58,650 nt of DNA from Magnetospirillum moscoviense (GTDB lineage Bacteria > Pseudomonadota > Alphaproteobacteria > Rhodospirillales > Magnetospirillaceae): positions 1 through 58,650 of the forward strand of contig NZ_LWQU01000095.1 in assembly GCF_001650635.1 (NCBI RefSeq). Direction: 5' to 3'. Each line of letters begins with the position of its first letter. Positions within the stretch are counted from its first letter, which is position 1. The position numbers and the translations under genes were made by a program. This document shows, piece after piece, positions 29,985 to 38,258 of this stretch. The notes under the pieces were generated by a model. That model did not search any database. It saw only the letters and a program-made list of their open reading frames with translations, and was not told the DNA's origin.

Positions 29985-30931
29985 GGGACGCGCGCACCAA
30001 TTACGTCATCGTCGGCTCGTTCGTGCTGGCCATGCTGGCGGCGCTGGTCGTCACCGTCGCCTTGCTGACCGGCCGCACCGGCTCGGCCGACATCTACTTC
30101 ACCGAACTGGGCCATGTCGGCGGCATCAAGTTCGGCTCGAAGGTGACCTATGACGGCTTCGTCGTCGGCACCGTCGAGGATATCGAGCCGGTCCGCGTCG
30201 AGGGCAAGACCCGCTTCAAGGTCAAGCTGGCGGTCAAGGAAGGCTGGCCGGTGCCGGAAGGCTCGGTGGCGCGCATCACCGCGCCGGGCATCCTGGCCGC
30301 GGTGGTGGTCGATATCAAGGGCACCACCTCGGACAGTTTGCTGAAGCCCGGCTCGGCCATTCCCGGGGCTCCCGCCGCCAACATCTTCGCCGTCATGAAC
30401 GACATGTCGGCCCAGGTCACCAAACTGAACCAGGAAGGGCTCTTGCCCTTGATGGCGACGCTGAACCAGCAGGTCGCCACCTTGGGCGGCGTGCTGGAAA
30501 AGCAGGCGCCGGAATTGCTGGCCAACCTGGCCCTGATCAGCACCGATCTGGCCGCCAAGGCGCCGCGCATCACCTCGGACGTCCAGAAGATGACCGGTAC
30601 CCTGGCCAATTCCGTGGTCACCGAGCAGAACGCCGCCCAGATCGGCCAGTCCCTGAAGAACGTCGCCGAACTGACGGCCGGTCTGCAGGACAGCCGCAAG
30701 AAGCTGGACGGCATCATCGGGGCCATCGATGCCAACAAGGGCAATGTCGATCAATCCCTGAAGGATTTGCGTCATACCTTGCAGGCGGTGGCACGGACCA
30801 TCGATTCGGTGACCTACAATCTGGAAGGCACCAGCCGTAACGTGCACGAATTCTCGCGCCAGATCCGCGACAATCCCGGCGTGCTGATCGGTGGCACCAA
30901 GGGCGCCGGCGACGGGCCGGGCAAGCGGTAG
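29981..30931 (+). CDS. mlaD: MlaD-type MCE-domain substrate-binding protein
   Basis: 316 residues: an N-terminal membrane anchor (about 8-28) and an MCE domain (about 38-115) containing GGIKFGSKVTYDGFVVG and ARITAPGILAAVVVDIKG. A long predicted helical region (130-290) follows, with EQNAAQIGQSLKNVAELTAGL. Such proteins form hexamers that hold lipid at the periplasmic face of MlaE. Translationally coupled to mlaF. Confidence 0.94.
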   Translation: MRDARTNYVIVGSFVLAMLAALVVTVALLTGRTGSADIYFTELGHVGGIKFGSKVTYDGFVVGTVEDIEPVRVEGKTRFKVKLAVKEGWPVPEGSVARITAPGILAAVVVDIKGTTSDSLLKPGSAIPGAPAANIFAVMNDMSAQVTKLNQEGLLPLMATLNQQVATLGGVLEKQAPELLANLALISTDLAAKAPRITSDVQKMTGTLANSVVTEQNAAQIGQSLKNVAELTAGLQDSRKKLDGIIGAIDANKGNVDQSLKDLRHTLQAVARTIDSVTYNLEGTSRNVHEFSRQIRDNPGVLIGGTKGAGDGPGKR

Positions 30932-30942
30932 GAGAGGGGGAT

Positions 30943-31527
30943 ATGAGGAAGCAGGCTTTCATCTTGGTATTGGCCTCGGCCCTGTCCGCCTGCGCCTCGC
31001 CGGCACCGCCTCGGGACAGTTTCCACCGGCTCGAAATCGCCCAGCCCGCCCAGCGTTTCACCGCGCCGGTGCTGCCCGGCGTGCTGGAAGTCGCCCGGCT
31101 GGAAAGCGAAGGCATGCTGAACGAGCGGCCCCTGGCCTATCAGGAAGCCGACGGCTCGCTGGCCCGCTACCGCTATGATCTGTGGACCGAGGTGCCGGCG
31201 GTGATGCTGCAGGAACACCTGACCGAGGTTCTGCGCGGCGCAGGCATCGCCGGGACCATCACCACGCCCGATTTACGGGTGCCGCCCGACTGGATCCTGC
31301 GCGGCCGCATCTCGCGGTTCGAGCTGGTGCCGTCCTCGGGCAAGGTGGTGGCCAGGATCCGTCTGGCGGTGGTGTCGGCCAAAGACGGCGGCCTGGTGCT
31401 GCAGGAAACCTATGGGGCGGAGGTGCCGGCCGCCACCGGTCCCGATGCCGAGGTCAAGGCGCTGGGCGCCGCGGTCAGCGACATCCTGGCCCGCTTCGTC
31501 GCCGATCTGGGTCGGGCGCGGCGATGA
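30943..31527 (+). CDS. ABC-type transport auxiliary lipoprotein (PqiC/DUF330-like)
   Basis: 194 residues with a lipoprotein signal (ALSACAS, lipid Cys16). The mature part resembles the auxiliary lipoprotein family found after MCE transporters in alphaproteobacteria: HRLEIAQPAQRFTAPVLPGVLEVARLES-like start, WTEVPAVMLQEHL, and ending ALGAAVSDILARFVADL. It probably anchors the MCE bridge to the outer membrane, replacing MlaA/MlaC, which are absent here. GGAGAGGGGG precedes the ATG. The stop overlaps the methyltransferase start. Confidence 0.85.
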   Translation: MRKQAFILVLASALSACASPAPPRDSFHRLEIAQPAQRFTAPVLPGVLEVARLESEGMLNERPLAYQEADGSLARYRYDLWTEVPAVMLQEHLTEVLRGAGIAGTITTPDLRVPPDWILRGRISRFELVPSSGKVVARIRLAVVSAKDGGLVLQETYGAEVPAATGPDAEVKALGAAVSDILARFVADLGRARR

Positions 31528-32855
31528 GCCTTCGCAAGCGTCACGCTCCGCCGTCGCGCGCCAAGGCGCGGGGCAATGCCGTCACCCCCCGCGCGGTCGA
31601 GGTGACCGTCGACGAACTGGGCGCGCGCGGTGACGGCATCGCCCGTCTGCTGGGCGAGTTGGTGTTCGTGCCCTTCACCGTTCCCGGCGACCGGGTCATC
31701 GCCCGCATCGAGGGCCGGCGCGGCGACGGTCTGGTCGCCGCCCTGGTCGAGGTGCAAGCGCCCGGCCCCGACCGCGCCACCCCGCCATGCCCCCATTTTG
31801 GCCGCTGCGGCGGCTGTTCGCTGCAGCATGTGGGGGCCGCGTCCTATGGCGCCTGGAAGCGCGACCTGCTGGTCACCCATCTGGCCCGCCATGGTTTCGC
31901 CGACGCCCTTGTCGATCCGTTGATCCAGGTGCCGGCCGGGACCCGACGGCGGGCCACCTTCGCCTTCCATCGCTCGAAATCGGCGACGATCCTGGGCTTC
32001 AACGGCCGCGCCAGTCATACGGTGATCGACATCGATGCCTGCCTGTTGCTGGACCCGGCCCTGGCCGCCCTGATCGTCCCCTTGCGCCGCATGCTGGGCG
32101 AGGTGGTCGCCGCCGGCGAGGATGGCGACGTCACCATTCTGGCAGCCGATTCCGGGCTGGACGTGCTGGTGGAAGCCGATGCCCGGCTGGACCTGTTCGA
32201 CCGCGAGCGCCTGGCCGCCTTCGCCGATTCCCACGATCTGGCCCGGCTGTCGTGGCGCCGGCCGGGGGCGGGCTTCGTCGATCCCATCGCGCGCCGCCGC
32301 CCGGCCGTGGTCAGCTTCGGACCCGTTCAGGTCGAGCCGGCCCCGGGCGGCTTCCTGCAGCCGACCAAGGACGGCGAGAACGCCATCGCCGCGGCGGTGC
32401 TGGCCGGCATCGGCCCGGCCCGTCAGGTCGCCGACCTGTTTTCCGGCTGCGGCAGCTTCACCTTCCCGCTGGCGGCGCAGGGCCGCACAATCCATGCCGT
32501 CGAGGGTGAGGAAGCCCCGGTTCGTGCCCTGGAAGCGGCCGCGTCCCGGGCCGGGCTGAAGGTCACGGCCGAGGTGCGCGACCTGTCGCGCCGTCCGCTG
32601 CACGCCCAGGAACTGAAGCGTTTCGACGCGGTTCTGTTCGACCCGCCCCGGGCCGGTGCGGCGGCTCAGGCCGAAATGCTGGCCGAATCGGGGCCGGATC
32701 GGGTGGTGGCGGTGTCGTGCAATCCGGCGACCCTGGCGCGCGACCTGCAGACCCTGGCCAAGGGCGGCTATCGGCTGGAACGGGTCACTCCCATCGACCA
32801 GTTCCCGAGGTCGGCCCATCTGGAAGCGGTGGCGGTACTGGTCAGGCACAAATAA
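31524..32855 (+). CDS. TrmA/RumA family 23S rRNA/tRNA uracil-C5 methyltransferase
   Basis: 443 residues. N-terminal TRAM-like domain (VEVTVDELGARGDGIARL), an iron-sulfur cluster motif CPHFGRCGGC plus a later Cys in DIDACLLL, SAM site VADLFSGCGSFTFPLA, DPPRAG and catalytic nucleophile SCNPATLARDL near residue 405. It methylates C5 of a uridine in 23S rRNA (RlmC/RlmD type) or tRNA; which one cannot be told. ATGA overlap with the preceding lipoprotein gene makes it part of the Mla operon transcript. Confidence 0.92.
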   Translation: MSLRKRHAPPSRAKARGNAVTPRAVEVTVDELGARGDGIARLLGELVFVPFTVPGDRVIARIEGRRGDGLVAALVEVQAPGPDRATPPCPHFGRCGGCSLQHVGAASYGAWKRDLLVTHLARHGFADALVDPLIQVPAGTRRRATFAFHRSKSATILGFNGRASHTVIDIDACLLLDPALAALIVPLRRMLGEVVAAGEDGDVTILAADSGLDVLVEADARLDLFDRERLAAFADSHDLARLSWRRPGAGFVDPIARRRPAVVSFGPVQVEPAPGGFLQPTKDGENAIAAAVLAGIGPARQVADLFSGCGSFTFPLAAQGRTIHAVEGEEAPVRALEAAASRAGLKVTAEVRDLSRRPLHAQELKRFDAVLFDPPRAGAAAQAEMLAESGPDRVVAVSCNPATLARDLQTLAKGGYRLERVTPIDQFPRSAHLEAVAVLVRHK

Positions 32856-32946
32856 TTGTAGGACACCAGTTGCCACGCTGTGCGCGGCTGAGTAGAGTGG
32901 CGTCGCCCGAGCCTGTCCAGGTGGGCGTCCTCTCCCGTTTGCCAGA

Positions 32947-33645
32947 ATGCCTGCCATGCGCCCGTTCGCCATCGTGGGACTTGTCGTCCTGACCTTTTTC
33001 CTCGCCCGTCCATTGGCGGCGGCCGAGCGTGCCATCGGCGTGTTCGGCGATTCGCTGGGCGACGGCGTGTGGAGTGCGCTGACCTTCCTTCTGAAGAAGA
33101 ACGAGGGCGACAAGGTGTTTCGCTACACCAAGGTCGGCGCCGGCCTGACCCGGCCGGACTTTCCCGCCTGGATCGAGGAATTGCCCAAGAATCTCGAGGT
33201 CGATCGCATCACTCATGCCGTGGTGATGGTCGGGGCCAACGACCTGCAAAGCGTGCGCGACGAGAACCGGCGCGGATTCCTGTTCGGCACGCCGGGCTGG
33301 AAGCAGGTCTATCAGGCCCGCATCGAGAAGATGCTGGACGCCTTCGCCGCCCGCGACATTCCGGTAGTGTGGCTGGGCCTGCCGATCATGGCCAAGGACG
33401 AGTCCAACCAGGGCAGCCAGACCTTGAGCGAGGTGTTCGTGGCGGCGACCGCCAAGGGCAAGCGGGTCACCTATCTGCCGCTGATCGATGATTTCAAGGG
33501 CGAGGGCGGGGCCTTCGTTACCCATCTGCCCGACGATGCCGGCAAATCTCGGCAGGTCCGTCTCGAGGATGGCATCCATTTCACCCATTACGGTTACGAG
33601 CGAATTGCCCTGAAGGTGCTGGCCCGGTTCGCGGATAAGCCCTGA
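32947..33645 (+). CDS. DUF459-type SGNH hydrolase, periplasmic
   Basis: 232 residues (ATG 32956 is a possible start three codons later) with a Sec signal peptide. SGNH blocks: GVFGDSLGDGVW with nucleophile Ser, VGANDLQ with Asn, and DGIHFTHYGY with the Asp-x-x-His pair. DUF459 proteins are esterase-like and sit in surface polysaccharide O-acetylation loci. The next gene is a second SGNH protein (TGATG overlap) followed by an MBOAT acyltransferase, so it probably acetylates or deacetylates a periplasmic glycan. Confidence 0.85.
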   Translation: MPAMRPFAIVGLVVLTFFLARPLAAAERAIGVFGDSLGDGVWSALTFLLKKNEGDKVFRYTKVGAGLTRPDFPAWIEELPKNLEVDRITHAVVMVGANDLQSVRDENRRGFLFGTPGWKQVYQARIEKMLDAFAARDIPVVWLGLPIMAKDESNQGSQTLSEVFVAATAKGKRVTYLPLIDDFKGEGGAFVTHLPDDAGKSRQVRLEDGIHFTHYGYERIALKVLARFADKP

Positions 33646-34922
33646 TGGTTCTGCTGCGGCTGGCCCTGGTGGCGATGATGGCGGTAACGGGGGTAGGGGC
33701 CGCCCTGGCCGCGCCGCAGCGCAAATCCGCCGCCCCGACCCTGCAGACCGATTCCCGCAAGATGATCGCCCCCCAGGCGTTGGCCGGGTTCTACCGTGAC
33801 CTCGCCCGGCTCGAGGCCGGCGAGATCGATCACCTGCACATCCTGCAACTGGGTGACAGCCACACTGCCGGCGACGTCTTCTCGGGCCGGCTGCGCAGCC
33901 GGTTCCAGCAGATGTTCGGCGCGGCCGGACGCGGCGCCATGCCGCCCGGCAAGACCTTTCCCGGCATCCGGCAAAAAGAGGTATCGCTGGCCCAGGGCGG
34001 CGCCTGGACCATGCGCAACAGCAAGCAGGGCAACCCCGACGATCTGGCCTATGGCCTGAGCGGATTCGTCGCCGTCAGCGGCCAGGGCGGCGGCTGGATG
34101 CAGGTCTCGCCCACCGAGGACAAGCTGTTCCAGTCGGCCCGGATCGATTTCCTGCATGCCGAGGTCGGCGGCGCCTTCGAGGTACTGCTGGACGGCGAGG
34201 CGGTCGAGACGGTGTCCACCGAAGGCCCCGACGGTCGGCCCGGCCATGTCCAGGTCGCGGCGCCGCACGGCGCGCGCACCCTGGGGCTGGCGACGTCCGC
34301 CCCCGATGTCCGGATCAAGGGCTGGTCCCTGCTCGAGGCGCGTCCCGGCGTGCTGGTGGAAAGCTTCGGCATCGTCGGCGCGACGGTGCGGGTGGTCGAA
34401 CGCTGGCATCCGGCCAGCGTCGCCGCCGACCTGGAAGCGCTGCGCCCGACGCTGGTGATCTTGGCCTACGGCACCAATGAAGGGTTCGAGGTGACACTGG
34501 ACCTGGCGGAATACCGCGCGACCTTCGCCCGCGTGCTGGGCCAATGGCGCCGGCGCGCCCCCATCCTGGTGGCCGGCCCGCCCGATGGCCGCCGGGCCGC
34601 CCCGGCCTGCAAGGAAAAGCCCAAAAAGGGCAAGAAGCCCGCGCCTTGCCGCTGGTTCACCCCCGCCAACCTGCCCTTGGTGCGGGCCATCCAGCGCCAG
34701 GAGGCGCAAGCAGCCGGTGCCGCCTTCTGGGACTGGTCGGCGCAAATGCCCGAGCCGGGCGGCATCGAACGCTGGGTCAAGGCCGAGCCGCCAATGGCCC
34801 GCGGCGATTACGTTCATTTCACCACTTTAGGGTATGAAAGTGCTGCGGATGCGCTGTTCGAGCAATTGATGGACGGTTACGCCCAGTTCAAGGCCAAATC
34901 CCTGCCGGTCAAGCCGAGATAG
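33645..34922 (+). CDS. Large SGNH/GDSL hydrolase-like protein
   Basis: 425 residues with a Sec signal peptide. LQLGDSHTAGDVFSGRL gives the GDS block. A beta-rich insert (about 145-250) resembles the extra domain of peptidoglycan or alginate O-acetylesterase-type proteins. ILAYGTNEGFE supplies the GxN block, and GDYVHFTTLGYE the terminal His. A Lys/Pro/Cys patch near 325-340 (ACKEKPKKGKKPAPC) is odd and may be a disulfide-closed loop. Coupled to the genes on both sides; likely partner of the MBOAT protein. Confidence 0.85.
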   Translation: MVLLRLALVAMMAVTGVGAALAAPQRKSAAPTLQTDSRKMIAPQALAGFYRDLARLEAGEIDHLHILQLGDSHTAGDVFSGRLRSRFQQMFGAAGRGAMPPGKTFPGIRQKEVSLAQGGAWTMRNSKQGNPDDLAYGLSGFVAVSGQGGGWMQVSPTEDKLFQSARIDFLHAEVGGAFEVLLDGEAVETVSTEGPDGRPGHVQVAAPHGARTLGLATSAPDVRIKGWSLLEARPGVLVESFGIVGATVRVVERWHPASVAADLEALRPTLVILAYGTNEGFEVTLDLAEYRATFARVLGQWRRRAPILVAGPPDGRRAAPACKEKPKKGKKPAPCRWFTPANLPLVRAIQRQEAQAAGAAFWDWSAQMPEPGGIERWVKAEPPMARGDYVHFTTLGYESAADALFEQLMDGYAQFKAKSLPVKPR

Positions 34923-34924
34923 AC

Positions 34925-36319
34925 ATGCTGTTCCCGACGCTGAACTTTGGATTGTTCTTCCTGGTGGTGTTCTCGGTGGCCTGGGCGCTGGTCGGCCATC
35001 ATCGCCTGCGCCTGGCCTTCCTGACCGCCGCCAGCTACCTGTTCTACGGCTTCTGGGATTGGCGGTTCTGCGCCCTGCTGGCGGCCAGTTCGCTGGGAAA
35101 CCATCTGTTCGGCCGGCTGATCTTCGATTCCCCCGACCCCCAGCGGCGCAAGACCATCCTGACGGTGGCGATCGTCCTGAATCTGGGCTGCCTGGCCGTC
35201 TTCAAATATTTCAACTTCTTCCTGGAATCCTTGAACGAGTTGCTGATCCTGCTGGGCGTCGGGCGCGACCTGCCGTTCCTGTCGGTGCTGCTGCCGGTCG
35301 GCATCTCGTTCTTCACCTTCCACGGCATCTCGTACCTGGTCGATCTGTATCGCGGCACGCTGGACCGCCCGGCTTCCGCCCTGCAGATGCTGCTTTACAT
35401 CTCGTTCTTCCCGCAATTGGTGGCGGGTCCCATCGTGCGCGCAGCCCATTTCCTGCCCCAGCTCCGGCGACCGGTCGATCCGGCCGAAATTCCGGCAATC
35501 CGCGCCTTCCTGCTGATCCTGGGCGGGTTGTTCAAGAAGGTGGTGGTGGCCAACATCCTGGCCACCGAACTGGTGGACCCGGTGTTTCGCGACCCGCAGG
35601 CCTTTGGCGCCATCGACCTGATGCTGGCCGCCTATGGCTATGCGGTGCAGATTTATTGCGATTTTTCCGCCTATACCGACATCGCCATCGGCGTGGCCGC
35701 CCTGTTCGGCTATCGCTTTCCGCAGAACTTCAACCAGCCCTATCGCGCCGTCGGCCTGCGCGATTTCTGGCGGCGCTGGCACATCTCGTTGTCATCGTGG
35801 CTGCGCGACTATCTGTACATCTCGCTGGGCGGTCAGGACCGGCGGACCCGCAACCTGATGATCACCATGCTGCTGGGCGGGCTGTGGCACGGCGCCGCCT
35901 GGACCTTCGTCGCCTGGGGGCTGCTGCATGGGGCGATGCTGGTGGTCGAACACCGGGCAGCCCAAGGCCGCCAGCCTTTGGCCGGCTGGCAACGGGGGGC
36001 GGCCGTTTTGGTCACCTTCCATCTGGTGTGCCTGACCTGGATTTTGTTCCGTGCCCCCGATCTGGGGCTGGCCCTGGACTATCTGGCCGGCTTCGCCCGC
36101 TTAAGCCAGGCCAGCCAGGTCGCCCAACCCATGGTGCTGGCCCTGCTGGCCGGCGGGATCGGTGCCCATTTCCTGCCGGCCGGCCGGCTGGATTGGCTGG
36201 AACGCCAGGTCGCCACCTTGCCGCGCACGGCCCAGGCCGCCGCCTTGGGCGCGGCGATCGTGCTGATCGACCGCCTGGGACCCGACGGTGTCGCCCCCTT
36301 CATCTATTTCAGGTTCTAG
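34925..36319 (+). CDS. MBOAT family O-acyltransferase
   Basis: 464-residue membrane protein with about eleven helices. AlgI/DltB-type features are FFPQLVAGPIVRA, NFNQPYRAVGLRDFWRRWHISL and the catalytic His in GGLWHGAAWTFV (about residue 321). It moves acyl groups, normally acetate, from the cytoplasm across the membrane for O-acetylation of an exported polysaccharide, handing them to an SGNH-type protein. It follows the SGNH gene by two bases. Confidence 0.94.
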   Translation: MLFPTLNFGLFFLVVFSVAWALVGHHRLRLAFLTAASYLFYGFWDWRFCALLAASSLGNHLFGRLIFDSPDPQRRKTILTVAIVLNLGCLAVFKYFNFFLESLNELLILLGVGRDLPFLSVLLPVGISFFTFHGISYLVDLYRGTLDRPASALQMLLYISFFPQLVAGPIVRAAHFLPQLRRPVDPAEIPAIRAFLLILGGLFKKVVVANILATELVDPVFRDPQAFGAIDLMLAAYGYAVQIYCDFSAYTDIAIGVAALFGYRFPQNFNQPYRAVGLRDFWRRWHISLSSWLRDYLYISLGGQDRRTRNLMITMLLGGLWHGAAWTFVAWGLLHGAMLVVEHRAAQGRQPLAGWQRGAAVLVTFHLVCLTWILFRAPDLGLALDYLAGFARLSQASQVAQPMVLALLAGGIGAHFLPAGRLDWLERQVATLPRTAQAAALGAAIVLIDRLGPDGVAPFIYFRF

Positions 36320-36321
36320 CC

Positions 36322-36618
36322 ATGAGCTATCTGTCCCAACCGCCCCGCCCGTTGACCCGCCGCCCCCCGGTCGAATCCATGACAGGTGCGGTGCGCATGC
36401 CGCTTCACAGCGTCATCCGGATGGTGGCGCTGGCCAGTGCGGTGACGCTGGTCTTGGGCTCGCAGGCCATCCTGGATTGGGCGTTGGCCTTGCCGGTCCA
36501 TCCGGCCAGCGATCTGGCGGTGAATGCGGCCGACCAGTGGCACGCCTGGATGGGCCAGGTCGGCCTGACCCGTCCGGCCGAGGCGGCCCGGTCCGGCTTT
36601 CGCCAACTGCAGAATTAA
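36322..36618 (+). CDS. Small membrane protein of the O-acetylation cassette
   Basis: 98 residues, starting two bases after the MBOAT stop. Basic, Pro-rich N-terminus (PPRPLTRRPP), one hydrophobic helix (about 33-57), and a hydrophilic C-terminus with DQWHAWMGQVG. No family recognised. Position and spacing suggest a cassette accessory, such as a docking partner for the acyltransferase. The 302-base gap downstream contains only the palindromic element described separately. Confidence 0.65.
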   Translation: MSYLSQPPRPLTRRPPVESMTGAVRMPLHSVIRMVALASAVTLVLGSQAILDWALALPVHPASDLAVNAADQWHAWMGQVGLTRPAEAARSGFRQLQN

Positions 36619-36631
36619 TAGTTGCCCGTGG

Positions 36632-36909
36632 AAAAGTCCCTCGGCTTCGCCTCGGTGTACTTTTCCCCGATGTTTGTTTGGAAATCCCGTGCTCAAGCAA
36701 GCTTTCCGCGCGGGATTGGTGTGTTTTCCCGCCACGAGGCGAGCACGGCTCGCCTCGTGGCGGCCACGGTTTTGCCGGATTTGCGGCCCAAGGGGCCGAA
36801 AATCCGGCAAAACGACAGGCCTGAAAAATAGGAGCAGGGCCGTCCCAAGCCTATTTTTCTCTTTTTGAGCCAACGTGCGAAAGTACACTGAGCGAAGCGA
36901 AGGACTTTT
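36632..36909. repeat. 278-bp nested palindromic element
   Basis: Bounded by imperfect inverted repeats of about 30 bp (36632-36664 and 36880-36909; about 28 matches with small gaps). Inside lie three strong hairpins: a 15-bp perfect stem at 36730-36762 (3-base loop), a 14+6-bp stem at 36769-36813 broken by one mismatch, and a 10-bp stem at 36823-36859. No reading frame of note. It fills the gap between convergent genes. Could be a MITE-like mobile repeat, a REP-derived unit, or a strong bidirectional terminator. Confidence 0.75.
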
Positions 36910-36920
36910 GCGCGGACGAC

Positions 36921-37703
36921 TCAATATCCGCGCAGACCCATGGCCAATTGGCGATAGAACTGGCCGTTGCCCTTGGCCTGTTCGGCGGTCAGGTCCTTGC
37001 GGGCCATCCGCTCGGCGGCGGTAACGTCGCCCTTCAAGGCCAGCAGCAGGGCATAATTCTGGCGGACCTGAGCCTTGGCGGCGGGTTGTTCGTTGGCCTG
37101 GCGCAGGGCGTCGAGCGCGCCGTCCAGGTCGCCCGATTGGGCGCGAGACAGGCCCAGATTGTTCAACACCACCGGATTGTCGGGATTGATCGCCAGGGCG
37201 GTCAGATAGGCCGCCTGCGCCTTGTCCCATTGTTCCTGGTAATCATAGGCGACGCCCACGGCCGAGACGATCTCCCAATTCTTCGGCGCCTTTGCCTGGG
37301 CTTCCTGAAGGGTGCGCAGCGCCAGGCCCAGGCGGTCTGCGGCCAGATAGGCCTTGCCCAACTCGGCCAGCACCAGGGCCGAGCGTTCGCTTCCGGCCAG
37401 GGAGTTCAACAAATCGATCGCCCCCTGCGACGCCCCCGAGAAGCGCAGGTTGCGCGCCAGCGACAGGGCCAGGCGCTGGTCGTCGGGATGGCGGTCCAGC
37501 AGGGCGCGGTAATGCTGGACGGCGCTGCGGTAATCATAGGACGCCTCGGCCTCGCGGGCGGCCTGGCGCAGCGACGGCTCGACCGCTTCGGACAGGCCCG
37601 AGATGGTGGGGGTGCTGGTCTGGGTGGTGCCGCAGCCGCTAAGAATAATGGCGAGCGCACTTGCAGACAAAACAGCACGAAAACTATATAAAATTTTCGA
37701 CAT
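36921..37703 (-). CDS. TadD-like TPR lipoprotein
   Basis: 260 residues with a lipoprotein signal (LAIILSGCG, lipid Cys24) and about four TPR repeats (YRSAVQHYRALLDRHPDD; AQAAYLTALAINPDNPVVLNNLGLSRAQSGDLDGAL). This is the layout of TadD, the pilotin-like lipoprotein of Tad/Flp pilus systems. It is divergent from an RcpC/CpaC N-domain gene and close to TadE/TadG genes, which supports the assignment. The ATPases, prepilin and secretin genes of the system are not in this window. Confidence 0.85.
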   Translation of the reverse strand: MSKILYSFRAVLSASALAIILSGCGTTQTSTPTISGLSEAVEPSLRQAAREAEASYDYRSAVQHYRALLDRHPDDQRLALSLARNLRFSGASQGAIDLLNSLAGSERSALVLAELGKAYLAADRLGLALRTLQEAQAKAPKNWEIVSAVGVAYDYQEQWDKAQAAYLTALAINPDNPVVLNNLGLSRAQSGDLDGALDALRQANEQPAAKAQVRQNYALLLALKGDVTAAERMARKDLTAEQAKGNGQFYRQLAMGLRGY

Positions 37704-37849
37704 TTTGTTTTCCTCTGGTCCGCAGCAAGTTAACTGCTATTACCATATGCCAGAATGCGGCCTTGTTTCCAGCGCTATTATATTTTGAATGGGTCATTGG
37801 TTTGTGTTAGTGTGATTACTGTATGATAACGACTGAAGTGGGGCTTCCC

Positions 37850-38248
37850 ATGCGTGCCGCCATATTGACCGCCCTTCTTGTTGTGCTGGCGCTTCCGGCC
37901 TGGGCCGAGCCGTTGCGGGTCGGCCGGGACGAGGTCATCGTGGTGCCGCTGAACGGTGCCGCCCGCGACGTGGTTGTCGGCAATCCGCGTGTCGCCGACG
38001 TTCAGGTCCAAGGGTCGCGCCGGCTGGTGGTGATCGGCAAGGGCTATGGCGAAACCAGCCTGACCGTGCTGGATGGCGCCGGCCGGGTGCTGCTTAGCCA
38101 GCCCGTGGTGGTGACCGGCGGCGACCAGCGCCAGGTGTCGGTTATCACCGCCGACAAGTCCGGCTTCAAGGAAACTCATTTCTCGTGCGCGCCGCGTTGC
38201 GTTCGTGTGCTTGAGGATCAGGCACCGGGCACGCCGGCGCCCAAATAG
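37850..38248 (+). CDS. Pilus assembly secretin N-terminal-domain protein
   Basis: 132 residues. Signal peptide (cut after PAWA), then the N-terminal domain known from CpaC/RcpA secretins: LRVGRDEVIVVPL, ARDVVVGNPRVADVQV and LVVIGKGYGETSLTVLD. The secretin channel domain is missing and the protein ends with a Cys-containing tail (FSCAPRCVRVL). So it is a stand-alone domain, perhaps capping or modulating the pilus secretin. ATG 37850 fits the signal peptide; the frame is open to 37823. Confidence 0.85.
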   Translation: MRAAILTALLVVLALPAWAEPLRVGRDEVIVVPLNGAARDVVVGNPRVADVQVQGSRRLVVIGKGYGETSLTVLDGAGRVLLSQPVVVTGGDQRQVSVITADKSGFKETHFSCAPRCVRVLEDQAPGTPAPK

Positions 38249-38258
38249 GCCTTGGGCC

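Noticed and set aside
36622-36831. Short frames across the palindromic element
   Set aside because: They come from hairpin arms and show no protein-like pattern.
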